Below, piece after piece: positions 55,435 to 64,000 of a stretch of 64,000 nt of DNA; the first letter of the stretch is position 1; each line of letters begins with the position of its first letter. The notes under the pieces are model-generated. The model did not search any database. It saw nothing but the letters and a program-made list of their open reading frames with translations, and was not told where the DNA came from. The position numbers and the translations under genes were made by a program. The stretch is from Pseudomonadota bacterium (lineage in GTDB: Bacteria; Pseudomonadota; Gammaproteobacteria; Steroidobacterales; Steroidobacteraceae). Location of the stretch: assembly GCA_016703895.1 (NCBI GenBank), contig JADJBE010000008.1, positions 1 through 64,000 on the forward strand. The letters are read 5' to 3'.

Positions 55435-56495
55435 GAGCGCTTGCAAATGAGTAGTTTGGGCGCAGTGATCGACCCGATGACGAACTTGTTGTCATAAGGT
55501 GCCGCGACACTGCCGGCGGAAATCTCCGTGCCATGGTTGACATAGATAGCTGTGAGGCGAGCACCGTCGCTGGCGCTCGGATCATAGCGCAACACCATTG
55601 TCGGGGCCGGAGTCGAGGCGTTGAAGAAATGCCGGACGAGTGCCAGGCTGCGCGGGTGTACGGCAATCCACACCGAGCCATCCGCAGCGACACTGAGATT
55701 GTCTGGCGAGCCGTTGATCGCGACGCGCTCCAGTAGTTCGATCGCACCGGTGGCTAGATCACGCTTGTAGACACGCAATGCCTTGCCATTGGTTTCAGAC
55801 GCGTAGAGCCGCATGAGATCGGCTGACAAGGCGATACCCGCAACCGACCGCAGGCGATCATCGACGACACGTGCGCTGTCGCCCGTGTAGTAGACGATGC
55901 TGGATAGACCGCGCCGGAACAGGACTTCCTGCACGCGCTCGAACCAGTTGCGCGCGCCGGAATCATTGGCGACGTAAAACTGCCGCGGCCCGATTGCAGC
56001 AATGGCATTGGGGCGCACGAACAGTGGATCCTCGATGGTCGCGATCGGCGCGAAGTCACCGTTGATGGTTTGCTCGAACAGTTCAACGTGGTGGTTTGGC
56101 TGTGCTGGATGGCTGATGACAAACAGTCGCGCGGCAGCGTCTGCTGGCAAATACAGGCTCATGCCGTGTGGCCGAAATCCGGCTGGGTCGAAACTGAGCG
56201 CGGCGCGCGCCTGCAGCAATTCCTGGCCGAGATCCAGCCGCAGTACCGTGCCACTGACATTCTCCCCGGCAATTTGTGCCCGGCGGTCCAAGGACGAGAG
56301 ATACGCGATGCCGCGGGCATGGTCGATCTGGATGTCCTCGGCACTGCCAGCCAACTCGACCGTGCGGCAGTCGTTGGTCGATTGCGGTGGCAAGTCCACG
56401 AACTGCCCACCATGGCGCAAGAAATCGAACGCGAGCGCCGCCAGCGCCAGCAATACAAGCCCAAAGGGAATACCAACAATATTGCGCATTTTCAT
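55431..56495 (-). CDS. SMP-30/paraoxonase-like protein with N-terminal membrane anchor
   Basis: A 354-residue six-bladed beta-propeller-like protein of the arylesterase/SMP-30 superfamily. N-terminal helix VLLALAALAFDFL anchors it. EDIQIDHARGIAYLSSLD, PNAIAAIGPRQFYVANDS and NGSPDNLSVAADGSVWIA are the usual calcium-site blade phrases. It could be a lactonase or esterase. Divergent from the S9 peptidase by 34 bp. Confidence 0.8.
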   Translation of the reverse strand: MKMRNIVGIPFGLVLLALAALAFDFLRHGGQFVDLPPQSTNDCRTVELAGSAEDIQIDHARGIAYLSSLDRRAQIAGENVSGTVLRLDLGQELLQARAALSFDPAGFRPHGMSLYLPADAAARLFVISHPAQPNHHVELFEQTINGDFAPIATIEDPLFVRPNAIAAIGPRQFYVANDSGARNWFERVQEVLFRRGLSSIVYYTGDSARVVDDRLRSVAGIALSADLMRLYASETNGKALRVYKRDLATGAIELLERVAINGSPDNLSVAADGSVWIAVHPRSLALVRHFFNASTPAPTMVLRYDPSASDGARLTAIYVNHGTEISAGSVAAPYDNKFVIGSITAPKLLICKRS

Positions 56496-56529
56496 CGCTC
56501 GATGGGGTTTGCTGCGCTATAAAGTGCTC

Positions 56530-58680
56530 ATGAACAATATGATGCCGCAATCGCGACTGTTATGCGCGGCCGTGACTACCTTGTTGCTGGTGTTTGCGAC
56601 CGCGGCCGCCGCACAAGACAGCAAGCGTGCGATCACCCATGAAGATCTGTGGCTGATGAAGCGGGTCGGTGCGCCGCAGCCCAGCCCCGACGGTCGTTGG
56701 CTGGTGGTGCCAGTCACCGACCCTGCCTATGATCAGAGCAAGGTGATGAGCGATTTGTGGCTGATTGCGACCGATGGACGCACACCAGCACGTCGGCTGA
56801 CGTCGACTCGTCGCGGCGAAGCCGGCGTCGTCTGGAGTGACGACAGCAAGCGGATTGCATTCAGTACGCAGCGTGACGGCGATGATGCGCCGCAGATCTA
56901 TCTGCTCGATCTCAGCGCTGGCGGTGAAGCGCAGCGGCTCACTTCGATGGTGACGGGCGCTACCGATCCCGTGTTCGCCCCGGATGGGCGCCGGTTGGCC
57001 TTCCAGAGCCTGGTGTATCCCGGTGCGACGTCGCGAGAAGACAACGAGCGTTTGCACAAGGAGCGTGCCGAGCGCAAGTGGAACGCTCGCATCTATGACG
57101 GGTTTCCGATCCGCAACTGGGACAAGTGGCGTGACGATCGACGCGCGCGCTTGTTCATCCTCGCTCTGAATGCGGACGGCACACCGCAGGGTTTGGCGAT
57201 CAATTTGTTTGCCACCAGCAGTCTCGCTGCGGCGCCCGGTTTCGCCGGCCGCAACACTAACGACGGTGAGGCTTTTGATGTCGTCTTCACGCCGGACGGC
57301 CAGTCACTGGTGTTCGTTGCCACTAACAATCAGGATGCTGCTGCATACGAGTTCGTGCGTACCGCGCTCTACAGGCAGGACCTCGCCGGAGGTGAGCCAC
57401 GTTTGCTGACGCCGGGCGAAGACAGCTTCGAGACGCCGCGCTTCAGCCCTGACGGCCGCACACTGTTCGCCCGCCGCGAGCCACGTACCGACAAGGTGTA
57501 TAACTCGATGCGCTTGGTGGCTTCCCCGTGGGGCACAGCGCTCGCCTTTCGCCCCGTCAGTGCGGCGCTCGACCGTTCGGTCGACAGCTATGCAATCGCA
57601 CCGGATTCCCGGCGTGTGTTTTTCACGGCTGACGATGCCGGCAATCAGAAACTCTATGCCGTTGCCGCCAGCGGCGGTGCGGTGCGCGAGTTGTTTGCCG
57701 TGGGCAACGGCAGTCTCCACGATATCGCCATCCCCGAGCGGGCGCAGCGGCTCGCACTCTATGGCAACTGGGAGAGTGCCGCGGTTCCAGCTGAAGTAGT
57801 GGCGATCAATCCCGCGGCGGGTTCCGTCGTCCCATTGACCCAGTTCAATCGTGAGCGGGTGGCGGCACTCGATCTACCGCCGGTTGAGCATTTCTGGTTT
57901 GAGAGTGCGCAGGGTCGGCGCGTCCATAGTCTGGTGGTGCGTCCGGCCGGCTTCGATCCGAGCAAGAAAAACCCGCTGCTTGTCCTGATACACGGTGGCC
58001 CGCACTCCAGTTGGAGCGATCAGTGGGTGTTGCGCTGGAATTACCATCTGCTGGCGGCCCCCGGCTATGTGCTGTTATTGACTAACTACACGGGCTCGGT
58101 CGGGTTCGGTGAGCAGTTCGCGCAGAGCATTCAGGGCGACCCGCTGAAAACGCCTGGCGATGAGATCAATCAGGCTGCTGACGAGGCCATCAAGCGCTTC
58201 GCGTTCATCGACTCATCGCGGCAATGCGCGGGCGGCGCCAGTTACGGCGGCCACCTCTCCAATTGGTTGCAGGGCACGACGACCCGCTACCGTTGTCTGC
58301 TGAGCCATGCCGGGTTGGTCAATCTGGAGGCTCAGTGGGGCACCAGCGATGTCACCTACCCGCGCGAAGTGAACAACGGTGGACCGCCGTGGGAGCAAGG
58401 CGCAGTTTGGCGTGAGCAGAACCCCATACGTCTTGCCGCCAAGTGGCGAACGCCCGTGCTGCTGACAGTGGGTGAGCAGGACTTTCGCGTGCCGCTCAAC
58501 AACACGCTCGAGTACTGGAGTGCCTTGCAGCGTATGCAGGTGCCCAGCCGCTTGGTTGTGTTCCCCGACGAGAACCATTGGATACTGAGCGGCGAGAACA
58601 GCAGGCTGTTCTACAACGAAATTGATACCTGGCTCGCCAAGTGGTTGGCGCCCCAAGCGCTGCCGAGCAGGGCTAACTAG
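56530..58680 (+). CDS. Exported S9-family prolyl oligopeptidase
   Basis: A 716-residue serine peptidase with a signal peptide ending near ATAAAAQ. An N-terminal WD40-like beta-propeller (about 40-430) is followed by the alpha/beta hydrolase domain. The nucleophile is S571 in GGASYGGHL; the aspartate is in TVGEQDFRVP and the histidine in PDENHWIL. It probably cuts peptides in the periplasm. The frame continues upstream of 56530 without coding character. Confidence 0.9.
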   Translation: MNNMMPQSRLLCAAVTTLLLVFATAAAAQDSKRAITHEDLWLMKRVGAPQPSPDGRWLVVPVTDPAYDQSKVMSDLWLIATDGRTPARRLTSTRRGEAGVVWSDDSKRIAFSTQRDGDDAPQIYLLDLSAGGEAQRLTSMVTGATDPVFAPDGRRLAFQSLVYPGATSREDNERLHKERAERKWNARIYDGFPIRNWDKWRDDRRARLFILALNADGTPQGLAINLFATSSLAAAPGFAGRNTNDGEAFDVVFTPDGQSLVFVATNNQDAAAYEFVRTALYRQDLAGGEPRLLTPGEDSFETPRFSPDGRTLFARREPRTDKVYNSMRLVASPWGTALAFRPVSAALDRSVDSYAIAPDSRRVFFTADDAGNQKLYAVAASGGAVRELFAVGNGSLHDIAIPERAQRLALYGNWESAAVPAEVVAINPAAGSVVPLTQFNRERVAALDLPPVEHFWFESAQGRRVHSLVVRPAGFDPSKKNPLLVLIHGGPHSSWSDQWVLRWNYHLLAAPGYVLLLTNYTGSVGFGEQFAQSIQGDPLKTPGDEINQAADEAIKRFAFIDSSRQCAGGASYGGHLSNWLQGTTTRYRCLLSHAGLVNLEAQWGTSDVTYPREVNNGGPPWEQGAVWREQNPIRLAAKWRTPVLLTVGEQDFRVPLNNTLEYWSALQRMQVPSRLVVFPDENHWILSGENSRLFYNEIDTWLAKWLAPQALPSRAN

Positions 58681-59420
58681 AACTTCTCGAGTATCGAGCC
58701 GTAGCCGGTGATGCGGTCGTCGATGCCGCAGCGGCGCAGCGCGTCCCAGTAGGTCACGGTGTTGATCGCGAGTACTGGTTTGCCGAACCAGCGTTCGGCT
58801 TCGGCCGCCAGCTTCGCGGCCGGCAGGTTGGTGCCGACTTGTACGATCGCGTCGATGTCATCGCCATCGAGTTGACGCAGGGCGCCGATCAGTTCGGCCT
58901 CGGTCGTGTGGGCGATGCGCATAGGTGATGAGCACTTGAGGCCGATGAGCCGCTTCACCGTGAAGCCGTCTTCTTCAAAGTAGCCTTGCACCATTGCATC
59001 GCCGCGCGGCTGATGCGGGGTGAGGATAGCAATGGTCTTGGCGCCAAGTTTCCTGAGCGCAGCGACGGTGGCAGTGGAGCCCATCGACACGCCGACTCCC
59101 GCACGCTGCATGAGTTCGGACTGCAGCGCGTCGGCTTGTGCGATCCCGCCCCAGAATGCCTCCAGTGCGACGCCCATGATCAAGTGGTCCGGCTGGCAGG
59201 TCATGACTTGATCGATCGCACCACGAATGCCTTCGCGCATCGCTTTCACGTGCTCGAGAAACGCCTGATCGCTCGTCAATGGTCGCTCGACGATCGTGAT
59301 GCGCGCGACATGGTTAGTGACACCCGCTGGGCGCAGCAGCTCGCACTCCGGCTGGCAGGTGGTGTTCGTCGAGGGGACGACGATACCGATCTTTTTCCGA
59401 TACCCCAGGTAATCAACCAT
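58677..59420 (-). CDS. Maleate isomerase/arylmalonate decarboxylase-like protein
   Basis: A 247-residue member of the Asp/Glu racemase superfamily. It starts VDYLGYRKKIGIVVPSTNTT, normal for this family. The two usual active-site cysteines are absent: the first position reads IMGVALEAFWGG and the second QVGTNLPAA. A subfamily with such changes exists by my recollection, but the chemistry must differ from maleate isomerase. The ATG at 59420 is preferred over 59444 because of better spacing to the small upstream gene. Confidence 0.75.
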   Translation of the reverse strand: MVDYLGYRKKIGIVVPSTNTTCQPECELLRPAGVTNHVARITIVERPLTSDQAFLEHVKAMREGIRGAIDQVMTCQPDHLIMGVALEAFWGGIAQADALQSELMQRAGVGVSMGSTATVAALRKLGAKTIAILTPHQPRGDAMVQGYFEEDGFTVKRLIGLKCSSPMRIAHTTEAELIGALRQLDGDDIDAIVQVGTNLPAAKLAAEAERWFGKPVLAINTVTYWDALRRCGIDDRITGYGSILEKF

Positions 59421-59604
59421 CGCTGTGTCCCGTGGCGCGGTCATGCCGCACGCGGCGCACGGTCATGAGGATGAATGCAGTGATGACACCAATCAGAGCG
59501 GTCATCAACACGCCGAGCCACCAGTGAAAACGACTGGCCTCGACAATGCCCCAGACTACCCCGATGGGCGTGGTCACGAGCAGCATGGGACGCGCGATTC
59601 GCAT
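59413..59604 (-). CDS. Small two-helix membrane protein
   Basis: A 63-residue protein with two hydrophobic segments (MLLVTTPIGVVWGIVEA, GVLMTALIGVITAFILM) and a basic tail. It overlaps the start of the maleate-isomerase-like gene by 8 bp and lies 18 bp after the ABC permease stop. It may be the last gene of the exporter transcript. Unknown function. Confidence 0.6.
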   Translation of the reverse strand: MRIARPMLLVTTPIGVVWGIVEASRFHWWLGVLMTALIGVITAFILMTVRRVRHDRATGHSDG

Positions 59605-59622
59605 GGCGCCAATTATGCCTCG

Positions 59623-60838
59623 CTAGAGCTCGCGCAGTCCGCTCGTGATGGGCGTACGAGCCGCCCGGATACTCGGCAACAGGCCGGCGATGAAGGTCAG
59701 GATCAGTCCGTACACGATGCCGGTGACCATCAGGCGGGGCGTCACTGTGAATGCGTAAGTGATCTGGCTGAAACTTTGGAAATTGAGCGTCGAGCTGCGC
59801 ATGCCATTCAGCAGCAGATAAGCCAATAGCCCGCCTAACAGCCCGCCGAGTGCGCCCAGGATCAGCGCCTCGATCAGGACCGAGACAATGACGGGCGTGG
59901 CACCAAATCCCATCGCCCGCAGCGTTGCGGATTTCGCGCACGCGGCTCGCGACCGCGTTGTACATAGTATTGAGGGCCGCCAGAATGGCGCCGAGCCCCA
60001 TCATGAGTGCGAGTGTCCAGCCGACCCCAGACACGAGGCTTTGCATCAGTTGCTGCTGCTCGGCATAGAACACGGGTTCGCGCTCAATGCGCAGCGTGAC
60101 CCGCGGGTCACGGCCAAGCGCGTCGCTAAACTGCTGGAAGGCGTCGATACTCGTCAGTTTGACCCGGACAGATTGGTAGCTGTTGCCGCGATTAAAGACT
60201 TGCTGAACGACACGCGCGTCGCCCCAGACTTCTGATTCGGCGATTCCGCCGCCGTCGCCGAAGCGGCCGACAATCTGCCAGTCGTTAGAGCCCCAGCGCA
60301 CCGTGCGCCCGACAGCCAGTCCCTCATACTGCTGCGCGACACCGTTGCCAATCATCACCTCGCTGGTGCCCTCGCGGGCGAGCCGACCTTCTAGCAGCTC
60401 AAAGCTCTTCCGCAGCTTCGGTGCCATAGGCGTTACGCCCCGCAGTGGGGCGTTCGCCGACGCGTCTTTGTTGCGCAGTTTTGCGTCGACGATTACAAAC
60501 AATTCCGGCGATGCCATTGCGATGCCATCGGTCGTGCGCCGAATGCCGGGCGCATCCGTGATAACAGGGATGTTATCCCGGCTCAGGCCACTCGTCAGTT
60601 CGTCGGTAGAGCCACTGCGCAAAACAATCGCAACGTCCTCAGAGCCCGAGAATTCGAGTGCGGCGCGAAAACCCTCAGCGATCGACAGTATGGCAACGAG
60701 TACCAGGCTGACGCCGGCTATGCCGACTATGGCTACCAGCGCTGACGTCCATCGTGCCGGGATGTTACGCAAGTTCATCACGGTGACAGCTTGAATCTGG
60801 GCGAAAGTGTTGGCCACGCGCGCTGCCTCAACCGCCAC
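59623..60838 (-). CDS. ABC exporter permease (FtsX/MacB type), frameshifted
   Basis: The N-terminal frame (GTG 60838 onwards) gives a MacB-like permease with a periplasmic domain and reaches SRVREI, then turns to nonsense. Dropping one base near 59930 (the GG doublet at 59929-59930, plus strand) restores ATLRAMGFGATP and joins the frame ending at 59623 with three more helices. The intact protein would be about 404 residues, matching its neighbour. It could be a sequence error or a recent loss. Confidence 0.82.
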
Positions 60839-61991
60839 GTCGAAGGGCGTCGGTGATTTTGAGCCGCATCGCCGTGGCTGCCGGCCAGGCGCCCGCCACG
60901 AGTCCCATCGCTACCATCAAGGCGAGTGCGACAACCAGTGTATGCAGGCTGATACCGAACAGCGGCAGGAATTGCTCGACGGTATTGGCCAGACCCTGCG
61001 CAGCGAAATAGGCGAGCAGCATGCCGAGACTACCGCCCACGATTGTCAGCAGCAGCGACTCGCTCAGTACCAGCAACAGAATCGACCGGTCAGCGAACCC
61101 CAGAGTCTTCATGACACCGAATTCGTTAGTGCGCTCTCGTACAGATTGGGCAATTGTATTGGCAGTCACTAACAACATAGTGAAGAATACCGCCGAGACA
61201 ACTGATACCAGAATCGCGCCAATGTTGCCGATTTGTTCCGTCGCCTGCTTGATGAACGCGCGTTCGGTGGCCGTCTTGGTCTCAGCACTGGAGTTTTCAA
61301 ACAGAGCGTCGACATCGTTAGCAACTCGCTCGGCCTGGGCCGGGTCCGCAACCTTGACGATCAACCAGCCGATGCTATCGCGCCCGAACTGCAATGACTC
61401 ATTGAAGTAGTCATAGTGGAACACCACGCTGGCCTTGTCCCAGCTGGCGCTGCCGACAACGTCGTAGATCCCATGGATGGTGAATGTCCAGGTGTCGTTG
61501 CCGTCCTCCTGTCGGTAGATCGCCGAGCGTAGCGGTATGCGATCGCCGACCCGCCAGCCATACTCGTTTGCCAGCAGAGGTCCCACGATTGCCCCTTGTC
61601 TGTCGGCTAGCCAGGCGGCTCGCTCCGCGGCCGTGATTTTGACTTCCGTGTACATATCGAGAAAGCCGGCCGGATCGGTTGCGTAGACCGGAATCTGCGT
61701 GCGGCCGTCCTTGACGACGCCGCCAAACCAATGAAACGGTGCGACCGTAGCGACTCCGGGAACACCGCGCGCTTTCTCGAGATAGGCTCTCGGCAGTGGC
61801 TGGATCATGGAGACTTTATTCATCGCCACCAGGCGATCGGCGCCGGCTAACGACACAGCGCCAGCGAGACTACCTCGCAAGGCCTCCAGTAAACCGAACA
61901 TGACGAACGCGATGACGATCGAGGCGAGCGTGAAGAACAAACGCAGCTTGCGTCGCGTCAGGTTGGCCCAGACCAGCGACAGCCATGGCAT
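60828..61991 (-). CDS. ABC exporter permease (FtsX/MacB type)
   Basis: A 387-residue permease with one N-terminal helix, a large periplasmic MacB-PCD domain (about 45-250) and three C-terminal helices. RTNEFGVMKTLGFADRSI is the coupling region typical of FtsX-like permeases. It starts at the last base of the ATPase stop. Together with the frameshifted permease it would form a heterodimer. Confidence 0.9.
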   Translation of the reverse strand: MPWLSLVWANLTRRKLRLFFTLASIVIAFVMFGLLEALRGSLAGAVSLAGADRLVAMNKVSMIQPLPRAYLEKARGVPGVATVAPFHWFGGVVKDGRTQIPVYATDPAGFLDMYTEVKITAAERAAWLADRQGAIVGPLLANEYGWRVGDRIPLRSAIYRQEDGNDTWTFTIHGIYDVVGSASWDKASVVFHYDYFNESLQFGRDSIGWLIVKVADPAQAERVANDVDALFENSSAETKTATERAFIKQATEQIGNIGAILVSVVSAVFFTMLLVTANTIAQSVRERTNEFGVMKTLGFADRSILLLVLSESLLLTIVGGSLGMLLAYFAAQGLANTVEQFLPLFGISLHTLVVALALMVAMGLVAGAWPAATAMRLKITDALRRGG

Positions 61992-62695
61992 CAGTGGGTC
62001 TCCCGCTCCAGCCGGCCCTTGTCGAGGTGTAGCGTCCGGTTGGCGCGTTCGGCCGCGCGCGGGTCATGTGTCACCATAATGATGGTCTTGCCAAACTCTC
62101 TGTTCAGAGCCTGCAAGAGGTCGAGTACCTCGTCACCCGACTTGCGATCCAGGTCACCGGTGGGTTCATCGCATAACAACAGCGTCGGGTCGGTGACAAT
62201 CGCGCGCGCAATTCCCACGCGCTGCTCCTGGCCCCCTGACAACTCGCGTGGTCGGTGCTTGGCGCGCTCTTCGAGGCCCACCAGCGCGAGCGCCGTATGG
62301 ACGCGCTGCATCCGGTCGGCCTTGGATAGGTTGGTGAGCAACAGCGGCAGTTCGACATTGCGCTCAGCCGAGAGTACTGGCAGCAGGTTGTACATCTGAA
62401 AGATGAAGCCGACATGATCAGCGCGCCAGCGGCCAAGCGCGGCGTTCGACAACCGGTCAATCGCGAGTCCATCGACCTCGATCGAGCCTTCTGTAGGCCG
62501 GTCGAGTCCACCGATTAAATTCAGCAGCGTGGTTTTGCCAGAGCCGGATGGCCCCATGAGTGCGACGAAGTCACCGCGTGGCAGGTCGAGGTCCAACTTC
62601 TCAAGTACGCGCACGACTTCGCCGCCGCGCGAGTACTGCTTTGTGACGCCTCGCAGCCGAACGACATCGTCGGTGGTACGGGCAACATCAGTCAT
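61991..62695 (-). CDS. ABC transporter ATP-binding protein (MacB/LolD-like)
   Basis: A 234-residue ATPase. Walker A is [12 protein letters not shown], the signature [15 protein letters not shown] (normally LSGGQ-QQRV), and Walker [12 protein letters not shown]. This is the MacB/LolD class, which exports lipoproteins, peptides or drugs. It overlaps the adaptor stop by one base. Confidence 0.93.
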   Translation of the reverse strand: MTDVARTTDDVVRLRGVTKQYSRGGEVVRVLEKLDLDLPRGDFVALMGPSGSGKTTLLNLIGGLDRPTEGSIEVDGLAIDRLSNAALGRWRADHVGFIFQMYNLLPVLSAERNVELPLLLTNLSKADRMQRVHTALALVGLEERAKHRPRELSGGQEQRVGIARAIVTDPTLLLCDEPTGDLDRKSGDEVLDLLQALNREFGKTIIMVTHDPRAAERANRTLHLDKGRLERETH

Positions 62696-63918
62696 TAGTT
62701 AGCCTTGCGGCGAACCGTTGCGCCGTCTGACAGACCATCGACGATCGGCGCCACGATCTCCTCGCCAGCGCGCAAGCCTGCGGCGATTTCGATTTGCCCG
62801 TCGCGCTCGTTGCCGAGTGTGACGGCTCTGCGCTCGAGTTTTCCCTGACTAACGATCCAGACGCTGGCAGCGTCGCCAGCGCCCACAACCGCATTAGCCG
62901 GAATCCGCACAGACTGCAGTTTGCGTGCACTGTTAGCGACGGCATCGTCCAGGAAGCGGACCTTGATACCCATGTCCGGCAGAATCCGCGGATCGAGTGC
63001 GTCGAATGCGATGCGTACGCGCACCGTTGCCTTCTGTCGATCGGCCGTCGGGACTATATTGATGACCCGCCCATTGAAATCGACGTCCGGATACGCATCC
63101 AGCGTCGCTTCAACGCGTTGACCGCTCGAAACTCGATTGATGAACGCCTCGTTCACGTCCACTTCAATCTCGCGCGAATCCATATCGACGATCGTCGCGA
63201 TGCCGGTACGCGTGAAGCCACCACCTGCGGAAATCGGTGAGACCATCTCGCCCGGCTGTGCATCCTTGGAGATCACGACACCGGCGAAGGGCGCGCGGAT
63301 TTCTAGATCCGCCAAGTCCTGCCGCCGCAGTGCGAGGCCACTCGCGGCCACCTTGCGCTGCGCCTCCTGGGCGTTGAGCCGCGCTGCGAGCGCTTCGACA
63401 TCCGCGCGCGCCGTGTCGAGCGCAGTTTCACTAACGAGCGCCTGCTCGCGCAGCTTCTCGGTGCGCGTCAATTGGCGTCGCGCCTCAGTCAAGCGTACCC
63501 GTGTTTCGTCGAGCGTGCGTCCGGCCGCCGCCAACTCGCGCTCGGCGAACTCGACCTGAGCCTGCGACGTCGCCGGATCGAGGCGAGCGAGAATCTGGTT
63601 GTTCTCCACGCTAGCACCTTCCTCGATCAGTACTTCCGTGACGCGGCCAGTCACTTTGGAAGAGACGGTCGAGATACGGCGGGCGACAACGTAGCCTGAG
63701 GCGTTGAGTACCGCGCTACCGGCGGAGCCGGCAGGTGCCTCGACCGTGATGGTCGCAACTTCGGGGGTTTGGTGACCGAACAGGAAAAATGTCGCGATCG
63801 CGGCGAGGACGACCCCCGCCCCAATCCACCAGCCATAACGGCGTTCGGATTCGTATTGCGACGCATCGGTACTGCGATCAATGCGTAGTGACTTTAGAGC
63901 GTCGGTATTGAGGGCCAT
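62695..63918 (-). CDS. Periplasmic adaptor of the ABC exporter (MacA-like)
   Basis: A 407-residue HlyD-type adaptor with one N-terminal membrane helix ([18 protein letters not shown]) rather than a lipobox, lipoyl halves ([19 protein letters not shown] and [18 protein letters not shown]) and a long coiled-coil hairpin (about 110-190). First gene of the exporter operon. No TolC gene accompanies it, so it may use a general outer-membrane factor. Confidence 0.9.
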   Translation of the reverse strand: MALNTDALKSLRIDRSTDASQYESERRYGWWIGAGVVLAAIATFFLFGHQTPEVATITVEAPAGSAGSAVLNASGYVVARRISTVSSKVTGRVTEVLIEEGASVENNQILARLDPATSQAQVEFAERELAAAGRTLDETRVRLTEARRQLTRTEKLREQALVSETALDTARADVEALAARLNAQEAQRKVAASGLALRRQDLADLEIRAPFAGVVISKDAQPGEMVSPISAGGGFTRTGIATIVDMDSREIEVDVNEAFINRVSSGQRVEATLDAYPDVDFNGRVINIVPTADRQKATVRVRIAFDALDPRILPDMGIKVRFLDDAVANSARKLQSVRIPANAVVGAGDAASVWIVSQGKLERRAVTLGNERDGQIEIAAGLRAGEEIVAPIVDGLSDGATVRRKAN

Positions 63919-64000
63919 CGGTTGCTCGTGCGGAAAATCAGTTATTCATGTTCAATTTCAAGGTTAGCATAGCCACCGTAGGTGTCTGCGTATGTAGCGA

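Noticed and set aside
63984..64000. Possible further copy of repeat C at the window end
   Set aside because: Only eight bases (TGTAGCGA) match before the window stops, which is expected by chance.

Overview
The window reads as high-GC chromosomal DNA from a free-living, aerobic, ubiquinone-using Gram-negative bacterium. A gammaproteobacterium is most likely, perhaps near the Nevskiales, Steroidobacterales or Xanthomonadales; that placement is an inference. Supporting signs are the ubiE-ubiJ-ubiB block, oxyR-ahpC-ahpD, TolC/RND efflux, outer-membrane and lipoprotein signals, a PEP-CTERM protein and a Fur box ahead of feoAB. No plasmid, phage, tRNA, rRNA, insertion sequence or CRISPR array was seen. 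Coding density is very high. Many gene starts overlap the previous stop by 4 bp, and several convergent pairs overlap at their stop codons.

Layout. 1-1300: partial lipase-like hydrolase and a gene-free cluster of nested inverted repeats. 1301-3440: divergent oxyR and ahpC-ahpD with a clear OxyR site; ahpC carries two single-base indels. 3437-5937: voltage-gated sodium channel translationally coupled to a CPA1 Na+/H+ antiporter, plus a YciI protein. 6188-10691: a 1313-residue lipoprotein with about twelve Ig-like repeats and a PEP-CTERM protein. 10889-17163: tetR-tolC-MFP-RND efflux operon. 17185-19805: Fur-type site and feoA-feoB-small membrane protein. 19841-24581: yajQ, redoxin lipoprotein, HerA-like ATPase, RidA. 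24866-34252: DUF1501 remnant, trpL leader peptide and attenuator, trpEGDCFBA, then MFS, VOC and hotdog-like genes. 34239-37296: ubiE-ubiJ-ubiB. 37520-41016: orphan terminator, VOC dioxygenase-like gene, GT2-GtrA glycosyltransferase, DUF971 protein, outer-membrane protein. 41089-45812: GltD-like/ferredoxin fusion with korA-korB. 45855-48104: small protein, ribosomal protein bTHX, a FabH-like synthase, pyrophosphatase. 48101-53399: a cluster resembling mycobacterial decaprenylphosphoryl-arabinose synthesis (DprE2-like, DprE1-like, HAD-UbiA fusion) with a small flippase-like protein and an extended SDR. 53407-59604: Tat flavin oxidase, membrane protein, SMP-30-like protein, S9 peptidase, maleate-isomerase-like protein. 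59623-63918: MacAB-like ABC exporter with two permeases, one frameshifted.

The most interesting systems are the DprE1/DprE2/HAD-UbiA cluster in a Gram-negative setting, the sodium channel-antiporter pair, the complete trp attenuator, and the KorAB module with its own flavoprotein partner. Three single-base indels in otherwise intact, conserved genes look more like sequence errors than decay, but this cannot be settled from the sequence alone.
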